Assembly: GCA_903914955.1 (NCBI GenBank)
Contig: CAIWRB010000182.1
Coordinates: 1-64,000, forward strand
Length of the DNA: 64,000 nucleotides
Direction of reading: 5' to 3'
Origin: an uncultured Chloroflexota bacterium
GTDB taxonomy: Bacteria > Chloroflexota > Anaerolineae > Anaerolineales > Villigracilaceae
A program made the translations under genes and the position numbers. The notes under the pieces were generated by a model, which saw nothing but the letters and a program-made list of their open reading frames with translations, was not told where the DNA came from and searched no databases. Shown here piece after piece: positions 60,959 through 64,000 of this stretch (positions are counted from its first letter, which is position 1; every line of letters starts with the position of its first letter).

Positions 60959-62158
60959 CTAGCTTAGGCGGATGCGGGGATCTACAATGGTATAAAGCAC
61001 GTCACGCAACAAGGTTGCAATAACAACTAACACAGCCGTGATAAAGAAAAGCGCCATCGCCACTGGATAGTCATAAGAGCCTAGAGCCAGGATATATAAA
61101 CGTCCCATACCCGGCCATGAAAATATACTTTCAGTGATAATCGCGCCGCCGAACAGCCCCGGTATCGTAAATACCACGATCGTTACAAATGGGATCAGGG
61201 CGTTGCGAAGGGCATGTTTCATAATAACCATATTCTGACTCAGGCCTTTTGCCCGCGCAGTACGGACATAATCCTGGCGCAACACATCCAACATACTGGC
61301 ACGAATAAAACGGCTCCAGCCTGCTATATTGAGGATCGTCAATACTGCAACAGGCAATATCATATGCAGAATTCTATCTTTCGCCGAGCCAGCTACAACA
61401 GCACCAATCAAGGGGATGGTGTAACCACGGATCGATTCTGATAAGGCGGAAGGAAGGTAAGTCAAACCTGCGTTCTTCGGTAGGATCGAAAATATTAAAA
61501 TAAATAACAGGCCAAAAAAGAAACTGGGCATGGCTGTCCCCATGAATGCCAGGGTCGTAAAAATATAATCAAATTTGGAATATTGCTTGACGGCGGAATA
61601 TATACCAAGCGGAATGCCGATCAGCAGAGATAATAGCGTTTCAAGGCCGATCAATTGCAGGGTCTTGGAGATGCGGCTTGCAATCAGATCACTGACAGGG
61701 CGGTCACGCAAAATATTCCAGGATAAGCCAAAATCACCAAGGAGAATCCCGCGACTGGTGCGGCGGCCAACGATATCCTTTAGCAATACTTCTTCCTTGC
61801 AACCTACTACTTTTACATCAAGGACACCGCGCGAATTAAGAAATTCGGCTTCGATCGGCTTGCGACAGCCTATCACGAGTTCACTAAAATATTCTTTGCC
61901 ACCAATCACAAGAGGACCGCGGGGCACACCGATCAGCCAGCGGCTAAAACGAACCGGCAGGTTGAGATCCAACTCAAAAGATGCGCGGATGCGGGCAATG
62001 TCTTCTTCAGTAATCTTAAAACGAGAACTTTGTGTGATCTGACGCAGACCCGTTAATGGCCCCCCCGGTGCAAAACTCAGCAAAACATAGGAAGCTACGG
62101 CTGATACAAAAACTACCAAAATCGATTGCAAAACTCGACGGATTAAATATGCAGTCAT
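60959..62158 (-). CDS. oppB: Oligopeptide ABC transporter permease OppB/DppB type, with extracytoplasmic insertion
   Basis: MTAYLIRRVLQSILVVFVSAVASYVLLSFAPGGP; DYVRTARAKGLSQNMVIMKHALRNALIPFVTI. Confidence 0.9.
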   Translation of the reverse strand: MTAYLIRRVLQSILVVFVSAVASYVLLSFAPGGPLTGLRQITQSSRFKITEEDIARIRASFELDLNLPVRFSRWLIGVPRGPLVIGGKEYFSELVIGCRKPIEAEFLNSRGVLDVKVVGCKEEVLLKDIVGRRTSRGILLGDFGLSWNILRDRPVSDLIASRISKTLQLIGLETLLSLLIGIPLGIYSAVKQYSKFDYIFTTLAFMGTAMPSFFFGLLFILIFSILPKNAGLTYLPSALSESIRGYTIPLIGAVVAGSAKDRILHMILPVAVLTILNIAGWSRFIRASMLDVLRQDYVRTARAKGLSQNMVIMKHALRNALIPFVTIVVFTIPGLFGGAIITESIFSWPGMGRLYILALGSYDYPVAMALFFITAVLVVIATLLRDVLYTIVDPRIRLS

Positions 62159-62287
62159 GCCGCATCTCCATAAATAAAAGTAAAAAAGTAATTCTTTTCT
62201 TTATTTCTCCACCGTACATCCGTTATTGCGAGGAGCACTCTTGTCCTTTGCACCGAAGCAATAACGTGTGTAATGTGAGTTATTAAG

Positions 62288-62321
62288 GTGTGGGGTAGGC
62301 AATTTCTTACCTACCCCACAC
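62288..62321 (-). promoter_or_regulatory. Intercistronic stem-loop between oppA-like and oppB-like genes
   Basis: gtgtggggtagg caatttctta cctaccccacac: 12-bp perfect stem without a strong minus-strand U tract. Confidence 0.6.
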
Positions 62322-62351
62322 AATTTTATTACAGGTAGTACTTACTGCAAA

Positions 62352-64000
62352 TTAGCGCACGAACAAATTAATGTCAATATGTTCCCAAGTAGCGCTAGGA
62401 TTGATGATGGTCTTGATCTTGCCAGCAGTCGTAGCATCTACGAGAGTCTGGGAGAGACCAGCCAAAGTGGTGGAGTCGAGCACATCAACTTCACCGCCCA
62501 AGAGAGCAGCTTCAGCGCCTTCGGCGGAAACAATCTGAATGACGAGGTTCGGAGTCTTGGCAGTGCCAAATACCCAGTTAGGGTTGGCTTTGTAGACAAG
62601 CTTCTCACCCTTGACCCAATCGGTCAGCATATACGGGCCATAGGACAGGGGCTTCTCTGCAACTTCTGGGAGGGTCGGCCATTCTTTAGCGGGTACATCC
62701 TTCAAATTGCGTCCATCAGAAAGAACCTGGTGAGAAGGTTCGATACCCCAAATGGGGACGAAGTAAGTCGGGGACTGAATTCCGGGCAACCAGGTCTGGG
62801 TGTAACCAACTTCGAAGAAATCAACTTTGGCAGTCTGGTCGCAAATGATGTAGGTGGTCGCACCAGATTCTGGATCGCAGGTGATCTTGTAGCTGAGTTC
62901 GATGTCTGCGGCTTTGACGGGTTCGCCGTCTTCCCACTTGAGACCATCAATGAGCTCAAATTTGGAGACCAATTGCTTCATTGTAACAGTGCCTCCAGCA
63001 GGGAATTCAACTTTTTCGCCAGCGGAGTTGTTAACCATCATGCCAGCCGCGATGGTAACTACATTTCCATCAGCGTCAACAGCTTTATCGCCTTCCTTGA
63101 CCACAACATCGTTATTGAGGGTGCCGCCATTTTCAATCGTCGGCAATTGCTTGACGTAGACAGCAGCGTAATTATAGTTCAAGGAGGTGCTCATAGCCGG
63201 GCGGAGGAAGTAATCAGCCGCAACTGCTACGAAAGCGTTCTCAACTAGGGTGTACAGGGAAGCGGGTTCCTGAGTGAAACCAAGGACGATAGTGTCCTGT
63301 CCGGGTCTTGCCCAATCGCCAGCATTGTACATGAAATATTCCTGACCGGGGGTCGGAGCGAAACCGGTCATATCAGCAGCAGAAGCGAATGTATCGGTGC
63401 GGTTGAATAAAGGAATGGAAGGAACATCCTTGGTGAATTCATTCTGCGTCACGGTGTAAGCGGCAATGCGCTCATCCTTGATCAGTGTATTGTTGGCCAG
63501 TTTGATGTTCTTGCTGGCTTCTTCGTTACACCAGCCCATGGAGTTCTGACCAGCCCAACCGTTTTCCGGGAAGGGGATCTGATCGCAGGCATACAGGGAT
63601 TGGCCACCAGGGTCAGCCTGACCAACCCAGGCGAAAGCGCCCAGTTCAAAGTCACGGCGGGCAAGACCAGTGGTGTCACCGAACCACCAGGAAGCGGGTG
63701 CATGCAGACGAACGATGCGGATACCGCAGGCAGCCATCTGGGATTCCCAAATCGCGGCCCAAGTCTGGCGGAAGGCAGCGGAGGTGGTGGTGAACTTCAA
63801 AGCAAGTTCATCGCCAGCCGCATTGGTGCGAAAATCAGCGCCTTCGGCCAAGGTCCAACCGGCTTCATCGAGAAGGGCAGCACCCTTTGCAGCATCAAAG
63901 GGATAAATGGTTATATTTGCATCGCCGGCATAAGCCCAATGGCTGGTCGGGATGAAAGTATTCATTACCAATTTGGCCTGCTCATCTGCTGAAAGCAAAG
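62352..64000 (-). CDS. oppA: Peptide ABC transporter substrate-binding protein, 5' end beyond window
   Basis: SBP family 5 pattern (FRQTWAAIWESQMAACGIRIV; LSYGPYMLTDWVKGEKLVYKANPNW); ORF open to the window edge. Confidence 0.85.
   Translation of the reverse strand, partial: LLSADEQAKLVMNTFIPTSHWAYAGDANITIYPFDAAKGAALLDEAGWTLAEGADFRTNAAGDELALKFTTTSAAFRQTWAAIWESQMAACGIRIVRLHAPASWWFGDTTGLARRDFELGAFAWVGQADPGGQSLYACDQIPFPENGWAGQNSMGWCNEEASKNIKLANNTLIKDERIAAYTVTQNEFTKDVPSIPLFNRTDTFASAADMTGFAPTPGQEYFMYNAGDWARPGQDTIVLGFTQEPASLYTLVENAFVAVAADYFLRPAMSTSLNYNYAAVYVKQLPTIENGGTLNNDVVVKEGDKAVDADGNVVTIAAGMMVNNSAGEKVEFPAGGTVTMKQLVSKFELIDGLKWEDGEPVKAADIELSYKITCDPESGATTYIICDQTAKVDFFEVGYTQTWLPGIQSPTYFVPIWGIEPSHQVLSDGRNLKDVPAKEWPTLPEVAEKPLSYGPYMLTDWVKGEKLVYKANPNWVFGTAKTPNLVIQIVSAEGAEAALLGGEVDVLDSTTLAGLSQTLVDATTAGKIKTIINPSATWEHIDINLFVR

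Noticed and set aside
62352-64000. Truncated start of the oppA-like ORF as a possible pseudogene
   Set aside because: The frame is open to the window edge, so truncation is due to the window boundary.
1-64000. CRISPR array, prophage or integron
   Set aside because: No regularly spaced direct repeats, phage structural genes, cas genes or integrase were recognised.

Overview
This 64 kb window looks like an ordinary, densely coded bacterial chromosome. Gene content and protein style suggest Chloroflexota/Anaerolineae, but that is an inference and no search was run. Main blocks: (1) polyamine-type ABC transporter (potDABC-like) followed by coupled SET-domain, CPBP and GNAT genes; (2) selB, a SRAP (YedK/HMCES) gene and a three-gene cluster of complex-I/hydrogenase-4-like membrane subunits; (3) metG with a BrnT/BrnA-like toxin-antitoxin module, bounded by a degenerate second copy of the metG 3' end; (4) a large hybrid histidine kinase; (5) polyprenyl synthase, tatD, phosphohexomutase and a cysteine desulfurase; (6) an intergenic stretch resembling an orphan IS200/IS605 right-end/omegaRNA remnant, then a short leader ORF with an acidic N-terminus, a terminator hairpin, and a two-gene metal transport operon (soluble MgtE-N/CBS protein plus a divergent NRAMP); (7) an NAD-linked formate dehydrogenase operon (NuoEF fusion, FeS protein, EamA, FdhA); (8) an oxidative pentose phosphate operon in which gnd is frameshifted; (9) an apparently intact IS982-family element 20 bp upstream of an MFS gene; (10) recO, cdd, glmU, tRNA-Gln and an opp-type peptide transporter running off the right edge. 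The observations I would check first are the mgtE/NRAMP leader (candidate Mg2+-responsive translated attenuator), the orphan omegaRNA-like remnant, the metG 3'-end duplication around brnTA, a perfect 23-bp inverted repeat inside a CDS, and the candidate structured RNA upstream of metG.
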